Source: Lunularia cruciata
Taxonomy: Eukaryota > Streptophyta > Marchantiopsida > Lunulariales > Lunulariaceae
Direction: 5' to 3'
Assembly: GCA_948567375.1 (NCBI GenBank)
Contig: OX419759.1
Coordinates: 43,811,493 to 43,875,492, forward strand
Length of the DNA stretch: 64,000 bases
The translations under genes and the position numbers were made by a program. Of this stretch, positions 23,701-34,959 are shown one piece after another; position 1 is the stretch's first letter; each line of letters begins with the position of its first letter. Below the pieces are notes generated by a model, which did no database searches, had not been told where the DNA came from, and saw only the letters and a list, made by a program, of their open reading frames with translations.

Positions 23701-24191
23701 TCCAATGACTATAGGGTCTAAAAGAGGGACAGTGATTCTCTATTGGAAAAATACAAAGAGGAGTTGCATAGTATCAAGGCCAAGGTCATTGTACTAAAGA
23801 TAGGTGTATTTTGTTGTGGAGCAAAAGACAAGAACTCAAATTTGCATGAAGCCTTATGTTGGAACCTATCTACGGGAAGTCCCAAATAAGAAGTGTAATT
23901 AAGAACCAGTAGTAGCCTATCAGGTTAGATTGGGATTGCATGGGGAGACATCTAATGGAGGAGATAGAAGTAGCATGAAGGGTGGTGGCCACCTATGGTA
24001 AGCATAGCAATTAGAGCCTAAGTAAAATTCTTTTTAGGATTGAGCTAGATATTTAAGAGAGATAGCACTTCATAGGCAAGAGTAAGTTTTTGTCTTGAAG
24101 GTCTAGGAGGTTGGCCTCCTCCCCTATGGGCAGGGAGTAATAACGGACTTAGGAGTGACTAGCAGGCATTAGGAATACATAGTATTGGGAA

Positions 24192-24207
24192 TGGTATCAA
24201 AGAGGAC
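24192..24207 (+). other. Met-tRNA-like primer binding site, family Y copy 1
   Basis: TGGTATCAAAGAGGAC matches the initiator-Met primer site TGGTATCAGAGC with one or two differences. It lies between the family Y ORF block and the gag leader. The counterpart near 48993 reads TGGTAGTAAAGAGGAC. Confidence 0.6.
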
Positions 24208-24329
24208 TCAAGCCATTGAAAGGCAATAAAAAAGGGAATTCCATATGATTTTTGCAATTGGGTGATTCAAATGTATGGCAATGTTGGAGTCAGTGGAATT
24301 TTTTTCATGAGCAGTACTCTTTGTTCCTC

Positions 24330-25543
24330 ATTACACCATGGTCTCAGTTAATGGGGAAGATAGTAATCTTTCCCCTTATCAACTAGCTATTGGAGGATGA
24401 GTGAGACATTACAAAGAGTCAAAGGGTTCACAAGGGTGATAGACCCTTGAACCATCTCCAAAGTAAGTGTCTATGGGAATCTCTTGTTCTCCAATGGGAA
24501 AACACCTGACTATGGGAGTCCAGACTACTACCCCGCTCCAATCCAAATCAAAGGCTGGCCACAAATGGGTCTATGTAAGTCACCTTCCTTATGTCCCATA
24601 GTCAATTGTTAATTGTGAGTGTTGCCCAAGCAACATTTTTGGTGCTCACTAATGACGATCTTGTATGTCCTCTCCACACTGCTCTACAACATGTTTTGGC
24701 CATGTTTACTCCTTGCCATCCCGTGAGAGCACAAAAGTTCTTCATATAGGGGAAGTATTGCCTCCTATACCTACAACCAACTATGCAAGCTAAGAAGAAG
24801 CATCACCACATATGCATATAAGTTCATTGGCTTTCATATCAATGGAAGCTATACCTCTTGTTGTGGCCAATATTGGTGCTATGATCCAAGTTCAAAAACA
24901 TTTCCATTGAGGGAAAAAACTTTTGCCTAAGGAAATCTTCCTACTTCAAACTTGCATCCCATAGTGGTGCACATTTCTTTTACAGTACCAGCTACAACTT
25001 TCCAACTCCTATATCCCATGCTACCATGACTTTGGGAGGAGGGAATGATTGCATACCTTTAGGAACGGTATGCAATGTTCACAGGTCAAGAAAACTTCAA
25101 GTCATTGCTATGCATGTTTGAGAATGTTTGTATAGCCCAAAATAATGTAGATGATGCCCCCATGGCATGGCAAATAGGCCAATGTCTTATTGATATTTCC
25201 CAATATTGATTTAATGGTCTAACCACAGCCACAAAAACAAGCTTTGCAATAATACAAGTTGAAGGGTGAAAAGAGCACATCTCTCTAAGACAACAAGAAC
25301 CACTTGAAGACAAAATAAAGTGGTTCCACAAAGTACACAACAAAACCATACATGCACTTATCCAATGATTCCAATAGATATTGTCAATGATCAACCAACA
25401 CTAGACCATGCTGTGGATCTCAATTGGTTTAAGGATGTCCTACCAAAGGACATTCAAAAAGTTTTAATCTACAACAAGGCAACAACTCTAGCACAAGCAT
25501 TTGAAGAAGCATGCTATTGGGCCCAAGCTAATGATTTGGATAT
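24330..25543 (+). pseudogene. Family Y leader and gag relic, copy 1
   Basis: After the leader segment (also at 1-520 and 49176-49690), the gag begins near 25020 with LGGG and a DFKS..CMFEN-like stretch, badly broken. The end of this part is open at 25320-25580 and includes NWFKDVLPKDIQKVLIYNK and then ATTLAQAFEEACYWAQAND, which match 50210-50340. It is cut at 25544 by a family E LTR, whereas copy 2 continues. Confidence 0.7.
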
Positions 25544-26422
25544 TATGGTACCCACATTTTTCATTTTTGACAAATTTTAAAGAAGAAGTGTATTGTTAAA
25601 GCCAAGTTGCTTAAGCTTTGTTAAGCTTAATGAAGAATAAAAGAGGAAAATTGTATATTTGGGATAGACCCAAAGAAGTTGAGTTCATGTTAGAGTTAGA
25701 AGGACTCAAGTTGGACTTAAAGAAGGATAGATCCAAAGTAAGGTTACCTTGCATCAAGATGCAAAACCCAATCCATAGAATCTATCACAAATTTTCCTCG
25801 GGCCTAGCCAATCAAGAAAGCATGGGTAAAGAAAACGGCTACTTTGAAATCAAGGTGACATTGAGAGTGTGTGGTGCACACATTTTTTTGTTTTTTTCAA
25901 AATAAAGAAGAAGAAGTGTATAAAGAAGTCGGATTGCGCCTGTATGGCCAAAGAAGGCAAAGAAAAGAGTCTTGGGGATGAAACCCAAAGTAAAGTGACT
26001 TTGGGTCATAAGGCAAAGTACTCGAAAATGCCCTGTCAGCACACAACCCAAAGTAAGGAGTCTTCGTATTGGGGGGAGCTCAACCTAAGGCAGAGTCAGT
26101 CAAACAACCTTTCATCGGGGTGAGAAATTCAAGAAGGGACCGTTCAAAAACCGGCGGCCCATACGCACAAAGTTTGATTGACAGTGATAGGTGCATGCAA
26201 GAGGTGTGATTTCTTGGTAGAAACTTGAAGTGAAGAAAGACGAAGAAAGCGCAACTCTATACAAATCGAACTTGCAATGACAAAATGTTGAGTAATTTTC
26301 CTTTGCCGTTGAGGCGTCGTCCTGCAGGTGATCATGGGAAGGGAAATAGAGTTGGAAATGCATTAGTGTGTATGGGAGAAGTCGCAAGAGTGAAATCAAG
26401 AGACAGTGAGAAAGTAGGAGAG

Positions 26423-28870
26423 ATGGGAGGAGGAAAGAAGAACTCTGAATTTGCAGTGAAAAATCATGAGATTTGGAGGTTAGATGTGATCGCTAGGATC
26501 AAAGTCTTGAGCCGACTTTGAATCACCTTCTTTGTGTGGAATTGGAACGTGAATTTTCCAGGTTTCATGATAGAGATCATCAAGAGCAAGTTTCTCGATG
26601 GACCCGAGGAAGAAGGGAAGAGAGTAAATCTGGCTCGCTGGACAGAGTCGGATTGGAGACTAGTACTCGGGAAGGAAGCAGGCTTGGAGCAGGGGGGCAC
26701 GTTCTTGGGGAAGGGAGAGATAGCCCAAGAAACCCAAGAGGTGAGAGATGCATTCTCATCAAAGTGGACGAAGAATGGGTACAAAGTGGAGAGTTACAAA
26801 GACCCTGTCAAGAGAGGAATTGTGAGTGCTCTAATGGTAATCCTGAAGCTGGAGAGAACAACCTATGTGATGAAATACCAAGCGGTGTTCTTTTACAAGT
26901 TGTTTGCAGGAGAACCAATCAATTGGGCAAGGTGTTTCCATGGTAGAACGTGACAAATGGTAAGGAATCTGCAGGATAAATTGCCTCCACACTACATCAT
27001 GCCGTTTGCAGCTCATTTCTACCTTGGGTTGAATTTGTTAAACTCGGTGGAGCAAATTCGGATGGTGTCGCATTTCCATCCCAATTTGAGAAAGGAGGTC
27101 GATGTAGAGGACAAGCAGTACATCTTGCAAATCAGAAGCACCAATGAGTACTACAAGAAGACAGGGAAGAATGTGGAGATCAAAGTGAGTACTCCGAACT
27201 TGAAGAAAAGAAGTCGGCAAGGCAAAGCTGAAGACACGATGAAACCTCGGAAGACCAGGAGAGGAAACCCGAGGCAAGGCATGGTGGTGATTGAGTCGGA
27301 AGATGAAGACACGGAAGGTGACACCGAGCACAAGACCGAAGACTCAGATTACAAGGAGGAGCCCGAGCTAACGCTACAGAGTGGAGATACAAGTAGCAAC
27401 AGCAATGAGGATGGAGAAATGACATCGGCACCAGCTGTTGTAGAAGAAGAAGAAGAAGTTCAAGCAGAGATCGAGGCTGGGGACAACACGAAGTTGGAAG
27501 ATGAAGTACCCGAGGCAAAAGAGAAGATCGCAGTTTAGAGGGGAGGCCGCTCAAGATGTAAGGCGAAGTACAATGTAGGTCCAAGTAATGTGCAAGAAGA
27601 AGCAAATGCAAGCTCAAGAAGCGTTGCATCCGTTCCAATATGAAGACTGCAGAGAAGAATGCGAGTATCGGATGAACAAGAAGTACAAAGAGAAGTGGCT
27701 ATGCAAGAAGAAGTAACCCCTAGCGATGGAGTCGAGTACCTACGGGAGGTGGTGTGTCCTCTGCTGGTGAAGTTAGAGTACAAGAGGAAGGAGATGCAGT
27801 CGACTTGTCCAGAGGTAAAGACTGTCTTGCAGGTGTTGGCAAGATTAGAAGAAGAGAACTCGGAGTTGAAGAAGAGTATAACCCGAGGTGAGGAGGAAAG
27901 GGAAGTATTGCAAGTGAAGGCAGTAGTGAGGACTCAGGTAATTGAAGACCTGAAGAGAGAAGTGAGATATTGAGAAGATCTTGTTAAGAAGAGTGACATA
28001 GCAAGGGAAAAACAAGTAGCTGAATACGAGATCTTGAAGTAGCAGTTTGCTGATTCAAGAGTAGAAGTTATCCATGCTATGGCAAGAGTCGCAGCAAAGG
28101 ATCAAGAGCTCGATAGGGTGATGGAGAGTGTTGAGGAGAAGAAGCAACTCTGGCAAAGAGAGTTGGCAGCACGGTATCGGGAAGAAGAGAGATTACGAGA
28201 GTTACTATGTAATCAGGAGGAGAAGGTAGTACAGAAGGAGAAGGAGAAGGAGAAGGAGAAGGAGACGATGAAAGCTGAGTTCGAAGCAGAATTGCCAATG
28301 TACAGGGAGGACTGGCTTGCAGATCAAGAGCGAGACAGGAAGATGGGATTGGAGCCGTTGAAGGAGATAGTCCTCGGGATGAACGCGATGTTGAGTATAG
28401 AGGCCAGCGTTTGAATTGAAGAGACAAGGCTGCATGAGTTGAAGTTGTTGGTGCAGGAGACAAGGCAAAGACAGGCAAAAGACATTGATTTGAATGCCTT
28501 GTTGATTAGTTTAAGAACTCGTGTAGACAGGAAGATCTTAGAAGTAGAAGACAATATTGCGATTAGATTAGACTAAGTGAAAATAGAGATAGAGAACCTT
28601 CAGAAAGATGTTAGAGCCAAACCCGAAGTAGATAACATAGGAGTGCAGATGTCTTTGGAGTTACTAGTGGAGACATTAGAGAAGAGTGGGTCGAGAGATG
28701 AAGAGTTAGATAGATTACCCACTAGTGGAATTTCAGATCAGGAAAGAGAATTGTTGGATCTGATAGAAGAAGTAGAAGATATGAAACCCGAAGACAGAGT
28801 AGTAGGAAGTAAGATTACTTCGGGTTCAGGTTTGAAAGCCAATGATGAAGAAGACATCGGATTGGATTAG
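26423..28870 (+). pseudogene. Best-preserved LTR-internal ORF of family E (815 codons)
   Basis: One frame runs from ATG at 26423 to TAG at 28868-28870 with no frameshift, broken by eight stops (26519, 26951, 27536, 27641, 27971, 28040, 28412, 28574). Conserved motifs in order are IWRLDVIARIKVLSRL and WNWN..FPGF (about residues 17-50), ARWTESDWRLVLG, TTYVMKYQAVFF, and LPPHYIMPFAAHFYLGLNLL (about 191-210). A Lys/Arg then Glu/Asp-rich linker follows (about 255-370). From about residue 440 there is a long heptad-rich coiled coil including a KEKEKEKEKE run, and the frame ends DIGLD. Other copies share the same motifs and end. No known family is recognised. A role in RNA or particle assembly is only a guess, based on the coiled coil. 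Confidence 0.8.
28224..28262 (+). repeat. GAGAAG microsatellite inside the family E ORF
   Basis: About five GAGAAG units encode the KEKEKEKEKE run of the coiled coil. The tract is in frame, so length change by slippage would keep the frame open. Other copies have shorter charged runs here. Confidence 0.8.
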
Positions 28871-31363
28871 TAATAGTTTTGAGGTTTGAAGAGGCAGATA
28901 TGAAGAGGTGCATTGTCATTTCGGATCTACATGTTAAAAAACTTATTGTAGAACGATATAGTTGTTAGAACTATTGGTTGCTTCACTACTTAAGAGTGGC
29001 ATTCGCAAAGAAATGTTGTTCATTGCTCATAATTTTCCAGAATAGATAAATCAAAGTGCTGTGAAGTAGTGCTCGTTGCTTGAGCTTGATTTTGAGTATC
29101 AACTTTGCATTTGTGTTTGTGAGTGTTTGAAGAAATTTGAAGTGCAAGTCAAAGTGCTTGTTGGATGTTGGATTCCACATCCTTGATCTTCATTCTGTGT
29201 GTTTCATCCTGAGTGAAGTGCAATCGAAGCAATGCCTTGACAGATCTGAGAGGAATCATAGTGTTGGTAGTATTTTGCATTCTTGAGTGAAGTGCAAAGT
29301 TGATGGGAAGCAATTTCGATCGAGGAAGTTGTGCCTTCAGTGGAGGAGTGAAACACAATTCTAAGGCAAAGTAGTTTTGCATTGAAGTGCTATTTTTGGG
29401 AGAGCTTGAATCATCACAATCAAGATTGTTTGGAAATATTTGATGGAGTTGTGATTATGGAGTGTTAATTCGTGACAAGACTGCAAGTCAGTGCTTGTTA
29501 CTCTCTTTTGGGTGTGGTTTCTATTTGAGAGATTAAAGATGCAACCAAGAAGAACTAAAATTGTTACTTTGACTTTGTATTTGGACATTTCTGACTCGTA
29601 TCTTTGCAAGAACAAACTTTATTTACCCGATTACAGCACAAGTGATATTTGCCGGGCTGTCACCGAGTGATAGAAACAGACACTCAGAATTTGTGAGTGT
29701 CCATTGAAGATCAACTTAAGAATGACCATGCAGCAAAATACTATAAGATTGAGACTTTGAGGAAGTTCTGAAATGTCACAACAATACCCTATGCCTCTTA
29801 ATAGTTGTCCAGAAGGAGTTAGAATCTCAAGCTTTGGTGAGGGTTTGATCTTTCAGAGATCACGAGTTAGAAACCCCACAATGTCACCAAAGGGTAGCAA
29901 GTAGAGTTTGGTGATGAGTTTTACAATTTGGACATTAGATGTAGTGGCAAGGATTGAAGTCTTGAACAGACTTTGTATCACCTTTTTGGCATGGAATTGG
30001 AACTTAAGGTTTCCAGGTTTTAAGGGTAGAAATCAATGCCAGTAATTGCAAAGATGGTCCTAAGATAGAAGGGAAGAGAGGAAACTGGGCTTGATGGACT
30101 AGTTGGATTGAAGATTGGTCTTGGGGAGAGAAGGCAAAGAAGTGGAGGACTCACCTTCTACTAGAAATGTGAAGCCCTTTTGAAGGCACACACTAGTAAC
30201 TTCTCTCTGAGCTCCTTAAGCCCTTTATCCCACCCATTCAAAAGCTCCAGCGCCCAAGTTTCTTTAGAAGAAACTATAGGGGTGAGGAATTCTTCAAGTG
30301 CTCTTTGCACTAAGAATGGGTACAAGGTGGATAGGTTTAAAGGCCTGATATAAAAGGTTATAGTTGGCGCTTTGATGGCAATGTTAAAGCTAGAGCAAAC
30401 CACCTATGTTATGAAGCAGCAGGTTGTGTTCTTTCATCAAATGTTTTTAGTGGAAGTGGTGAATGGGGCAAAGTGCTTTCACCAAATAGCAGGTCAAAAG
30501 ATTAATAATTGGAGAATGGACCAACTACCCCATTACTTCATACCCTTTGCAGCCCATTTCTACTTAGAACTGAACCTACTTAGCTAAGAGGAGAAAGGGA
30601 AGATGGTGTCACACTTTCAATGTGATCTATGTTGAGTTGCAGATGTGGATGAACAATATTACATAAGGCAAGTAGTGAAGGTGATGAACACTTCATCATA
30701 AAATGGAAGGACAAGATGGTGTTGGTGGATATCCTAAGACCAAGGAAGCGGGGTGAGAGATAGTAGTGGTGAACCTCTCATCAAGTGAAGAATCAGAAGG
30801 AGAAGCCAAGTCAAAGTGTGAAGATTCAGGAGAAGAAGAAGAGGTCACCTTGCAAAGTAAAGAGTCTAGTAGTGGGAGTGATGGAGAGCCTAAAGTCTAG
30901 CAATTGGTGGAAGAAGTGGCTTTAGAAGATGATCAGGAATTCCATGTGCAAATTGCATGCATGGAAGGAGGAGACAACTATTTTGTGGAGTTGGCCAAGG
31001 TATATATTCATGAGGAAAGAGAAGAGTAGTCAGTCTTGGTGTTTTCAAGAGGAGCAAGATCAAAGAGAAGTTTGCAGGTTGCAGTTCTAGAACCAAGTAA
31101 AGTAGAAAAAGAAGAAGAAGGAGAAGAAGAATGCTCAAAAGAGATGACTTTGAAGGTAAGAAGATTGAGACTTTGGGGTTAGGCACCAATTGAAGAAGCA
31201 CCAACCAAGGTTGAAGAGAGAATAGAAGATGCATAAGAGTTCAATGGAGTAGCATATATGTCAAAGATTGTTTGTCCCTTGTTATTGGAATTGTGAAAGG
31301 AAGAGGGAGATTTTGAAGAGAGATCATCCAAAAGTGAAGTATTAGCTAGAAGTATTGATGTAC

Positions 31364-33390
31364 ACTGATACCCACATATTTTATTTCCTTTGTTTTAACG
31401 AATAAGTGCATTAGTAATGCCAAATTAAGGCTAAACATGGAAGAAACACAAAGAATCATGTGTTTTGGTGTAAACCCAAAGTAAACCTTGTGTCAAAGTT
31501 AGAAGGACTTGGGTCAAACAAATGGAAGTGTGAAGCTGAAGACAAAGGACTTTGCATTGGGATGCACAACTCAATCCCAAGAACCAATAACAACTTCTTT
31601 GTTGGTTGTGCCAATCAAGAAAGTAAGTGGGAAGAAAGCGACTACCTTGGGACCAAGATGATCTTGAAAGTGATAGGAAGCCAACATGCAGAATTGGTGG
31701 GTAAACAAAGAAACAACTGAAGAATGATTGATCCGCTAAGGACTATGAATTGAGATTTTGTGAAAGAAGTTCTGCAATGTCTAGAAGGTATCTTGTGCCA
31801 ATTCACATTAGACCTTGAGGAATGAAAACTTTGAATATGCAAGAGGAGTGGGTTAGAGTCTTGAGTTTGATCTTTCATAAGTAGAGAGTGAGGAAGCACA
31901 AGATGGCCCCAAAGGGAACTAAGCAGAGTGTGGTGAGGGGTCTTGCAATCCACCAATTAGAGGTAAGGGCACAGATTGAAGTCTTGTCCAGACTTCATAT
32001 CACATTTTTGGCCTGGAACTGGAATTTGAGTCTTCCAGGGTTCATGGTAGAGATCACTGCAAACAATTGTAAGGATGGGCCCAAGCACAAGGTAAAGAGA
32101 GGAAATCCGGCTCGATGGATTGATTCTGATTGGAGATTAGTTTTGGGAAGAGAAGTAGGAGAGGTAGATGGTATCACCTCTATTGGAAGTGTGATGCTAC
32201 GGAAGAAATTGCTAAGGTTAGGAACTCTTTTAGTTGACCTTGCACCAAGAAGGTCTACAATAACAGGTACAAGGTGGATAGTTACAAGGATCCAGTGTAA
32301 ATAGGGATTGTGAGCATGATGATGGCTATGTTCAGTCTAGAGCAAACCACCTATGCAACAATGCAACAATGCAACAAGCAGTGTTCTTCAAACAGATGTT
32401 TGCATGAGAAGAGGTGGACTGGCCAAAGTGTTTGCACCAACAAGTGAGTCAGACAATCAACGGTTGGATGATGGAAACACCATCCCACTACTTTGTAACC
32501 TTTGCAGCCCACTTCTATTTTGGGCTGAACCTGTTGAGCTCCGAGGAGAGAGGATAAATGGTGTCGCATTTTCACCCCAATTTGCAAAGAGATGCAGATG
32601 GGAATGAATGATATTACATCAAGTGGATTCTTGAAGGTGATGACTACTACCTAGAGAGTGGGAACGAGGAGATAGTGGCAATGGACATCCCCAAGCCAAG
32701 GAAGAGAAGTATTTGATTTCTATATTCTGAGTGATGTGACTCGTTAGCGTAGACATTCAAAGTGCTTAGTGTTTATTATGAGAAAAAGGTGAATAAAGTG
32801 AAGTGTTGTTGCAGTACTCATCACTTTCTGAATTTTGAATGTCAAGTGAATGTCTTTGTCTATGGATGTTTGGGAATTTTTAATGCAAGTGGAGGTGTAG
32901 TCAGATGGTGGGTTTCTAAAACCTGAATTTTAGGATGTGTGTGTGATCCATAATGAAACACTTGCAAAGCAATGCCTTGACAGATCCTTTGGAACTGTAG
33001 TGTTGTCAATACTCAAACTTTGTAGATAGGAACCAGACATTGATGCAAAATTCACTTGGAACTTGTATCTTGTGGGAGAGTGGAATGCAATTTCAAGAAG
33101 AAGTTACTTTGTGACAAAGTAGGCATCTTTGCATCAACCAAATTGTCACAATTGACTCTAAGTGGAATATTGTTGAAGAGTTTTAAGTGACATTTCATCT
33201 ACAACAAAACATTTAGTTGGAGTTTGCTGTCCTCTTCTAGGGGTTTGTTTGAGCCCAAGAGATTAAAGACATGATTAAATGAACTAGTGTGTTTTTTTAC
33301 TTCATATTCAAACATTCTTGACACTTATCTTTGTGTGAACAAACAATTACTTACATATTATTGCAATTTGGTACTTTGTAAGTCTTAACA
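31364..33390 (+). mobile_element. Family E LTR, internally deleted (about 2.0 kb)
   Basis: The 5' end is a decayed TGTGGTACCCACA (CTGATACCCACA at 31365-31376). The 3' end near 33390 reads AAGTCTTAACA, a decayed GGGTTGTCACA. The reading frame begins ATGGCCCCAAAG at 31903 and keeps the N-terminal domain (open 31888-32304, with WNWNLSLPGF and ARWIDSDWRLVLG) and the HFYFGLNLLS region. The linker and coiled coil are deleted at about 32710. It abuts a minus-strand gag at 33391. Confidence 0.8.
31903..32710 (+). pseudogene. Family E LTR ORF relic, N-terminal half only
   Basis: The first 134 codons after the start are open, the longest intact stretch of this domain in the window. They show that the start MAPKG is shared with another copy (MSPKG at 29881). 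The frame then shifts near 32200, and the rest is in pieces to about 32710, where the C-terminal half is deleted. Function is unknown. Confidence 0.75.
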
Positions 33391-34956
33391 AAGGTGCCTT
33401 GTGTTTGAGTCCCAAGATTCCTGGACTCCAAGTATTGCACCATGATATGGGCTCCAAAGAAAAATGCAGAATGGGCTGGTTTGTTTGGGCACTGGTTGGC
33501 ATAGTGATTTTTAATGCACATATGAGAACATATCTTGGGTCTAGGAGGTCCTTTAGATTGTCTGTTTCCTCTTTCTCAGCAGAAGGGCAGACCCCATAAG
33601 TGTTGGTCAAAATTATTGGGTCGCTAGACAGTGTCCATGACATGTGGTCTTTCTTCTTTCTATTCCTATAGTTAGTTGTTGTGTGAGGTTGTTGTGCAAG
33701 GTGAAGGTTCTCTAATCATTCCAATTTGACCAAGATGTCCTCCATCTTGATGTTTGCAGCCTTCACATTGCTAATTATGGGCATTGGTTGTCCAGATTGA
33801 ATTGAAGAAGCTATAAGTGGAACTATGGGAATGATTGTGAGCACAAGCACCTCTCCATGTGCGGGCACTGGTTGGGGTGTTACATAGTGAGCTGGTGTAG
33901 AAATACCTCCAGAGAAGTAGCTAGGCTATGGGAGTCCTTGAGTAGCAGCATAGGAGTTATGCATTACATTCCCTTTGAAGCTTGGTATTATAGAGTAGGG
34001 GCCTGGTAAAGCCATGTCCCACTCATTAGCTTGAGCCCAACATCATGCCTCCTCAAATGCCTATGCTTTTGTAGCAGCTTTGTTGTAAATGAAGAATTTT
34101 TAGATGTCTTGAGGTAATGCATCTCTGACCAATTGAGAGCCATTGGGATTTGGGGTGGTGTGATGATTGAAAAGATGTATTGAAATTATGTAATAAATGC
34201 TTGGATTGTTTCATTGTGTCTTTTGTGAAGTTTGTTCATCTTGTCCTTGTCATCTTGGGTGAAATGAATTCTTGTTGTCCTTTGGCACGTATCACCACAT
34301 AACTTGTCCGTGTGACAAGGTCAAGGCCACTGAACCAATGTTGTGTGATTCCAATGGAACATTGGCCAATTTGTTGTGGCATGGCAGCATCATCCGGGAT
34401 GTTTTGTGCCATGCAAACATTCTCAAACATTTGTAGGAATGACTCAGAGTCTTCTTGTCCAATGAATATATAACTATTCCCTCCTCCTAACTTTGATGTC
34501 ACTGCAATGAGAACTGCAGGAGTTGAGACCAAAAGTTGGGGCTTGGGTAGCAATGTGTAGTGGTATTGATGCACATGGGTATCCATGGGCAGAATAACTT
34601 GCCATTGAGGGTTTTCTTGCATTCTAACAAGAGAACTTGGTGACATGGGAGAAAATGCCTCCTTGGGCTTAATGTATCAGAGTGCATGAAGCATTTTATG
34701 GAATAAAAATTGCCAAAGCAAGTTGCTGAGATGAGTAGAGAGGACATACACCTCAGCCGGAAGTTGTGCCAGACATGTCAACATGAGGGGCTTGTCCCAA
34801 AATGGGGTATGGGAGGCTGTGGGAGAAGGGACAGTCAGTACAATGCTTGTGCGGCCAGATTTTTACGTGGCTCGCAAGGGAGGTGTAGATAAGTTTCCCA
34901 TAGCAGTTTGTAATTGCACTCTGGTCCGAGGATCTCTGAGAGACACTTACCCTCAC
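33391..34956 (-). pseudogene. Inverted family Y gag relic
   Basis: The minus-strand frame at 34646-34236 is open for 136 codons and includes SKLGGGNSYIFIGQEDSESF and MFENVCMAQN. The sequence continues in pieces to about 33350, through a DVLP.DI.KF-like stretch near 34100 and a part near 33740 that matches MEDILIKLE of the plus-strand gag at 50611. It is the same gag family as 49830-51060, in opposite orientation. No zinc knuckle is intact. From about 34190 upward it belongs to the segmental duplication. Confidence 0.75.
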
Positions 34957-34959
34957 AGA

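Larger units (their letters stand above)
18885..24190 (+). mobile_element. Family Y giant LTR-like block, copy 1
   Basis: This block carries a coiled-coil reading frame (19841 to about 23700) and is followed directly by a Met-tRNA-like primer site at 24192 and then leader and gag. Its position upstream of the primer site suggests a 5' LTR of about 3.8 kb, once the 1.48-kb family E insertion is subtracted. The left end is not defined, because no independent copy outside the segmental duplication is present. Its counterpart is 45157-48990. Confidence 0.5.
10310..25543. repeat. Segmental duplication, copy 1
   Basis: This block is repeated as 34190-50340 in the same orientation. The order is the same in both: inverted gag relic, copia relic, peroxidase gene, non-coding spacer, family Y ORF block, primer site, leader, gag. 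Differences are a 1.48-kb solo LTR at 21861-23339 only here, a 3.7-kb solo LTR at 41449-45156 only in copy 2, and about 1.39 kb of copia sequence (12875-14262) only here. The left end lies inside a minus-strand gag and the right end inside a plus-strand gag of the same family. Confidence 0.9.
25870..29664 (+). mobile_element. Complete family E solo LTR (3,795 bp) nested in another
   Basis: It starts TGTGGTGCACACATTT and ends GGGCTGTCACC (expected GTCACA; the last base is changed). Perfect 5-bp target duplications GAGTG lie at 25865-25869 and 29665-29669. Joining the flanks restores a continuous family E sequence, so it inserted into an older member. The internal frame occupies 26423-28870, with about 550 bp of 5' and 790 bp of 3' non-coding sequence. 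There is no primer site or pol at either edge, as expected for a solo LTR. Confidence 0.93.
25544..31363 (+). mobile_element. Family E LTR (host), split by a nested LTR and 3' truncated
   Basis: The 5' end is at 25544 (TATGGTACCCACAT, expected TGTGGTACCCACAT). The element is interrupted at 25869 by a complete family E LTR and resumes at 29670 after a GAGTG target duplication. It is lost at about 31363, where another family E LTR begins. The reading-frame relic starts ATGTCACCAAAG at 29881 and runs through HFYLELNLLS and MTLKVRRLRLWG to near 31360, with stops and shifts. Confidence 0.85.

Noticed and set aside
27180-27783. Long minus-strand frames, Leu/Ser-rich, opposite the family E ORF (also 28077-28478 and 54915-55358).
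   Set aside because: Glu/Lys-rich coiled-coil coding DNA gives Leu/Ser/Phe-rich open frames on the other strand; their positions are not conserved between copies.
25870-29664. Family E as a DNA transposon, because TGTGGTACCC and TGTGACAACCC ends are partly inverted repeats.
   Set aside because: Two copies continue from the same 3' end into a primer-like site and gag, and 5-bp duplications with TG..CA are standard for LTR integration. No transposase is seen.
33399-33599. Plus-strand frame beginning MCLSPKIPGL.
   Set aside because: It lies opposite the C-terminal part of the minus-strand gag relic and has no independent support.
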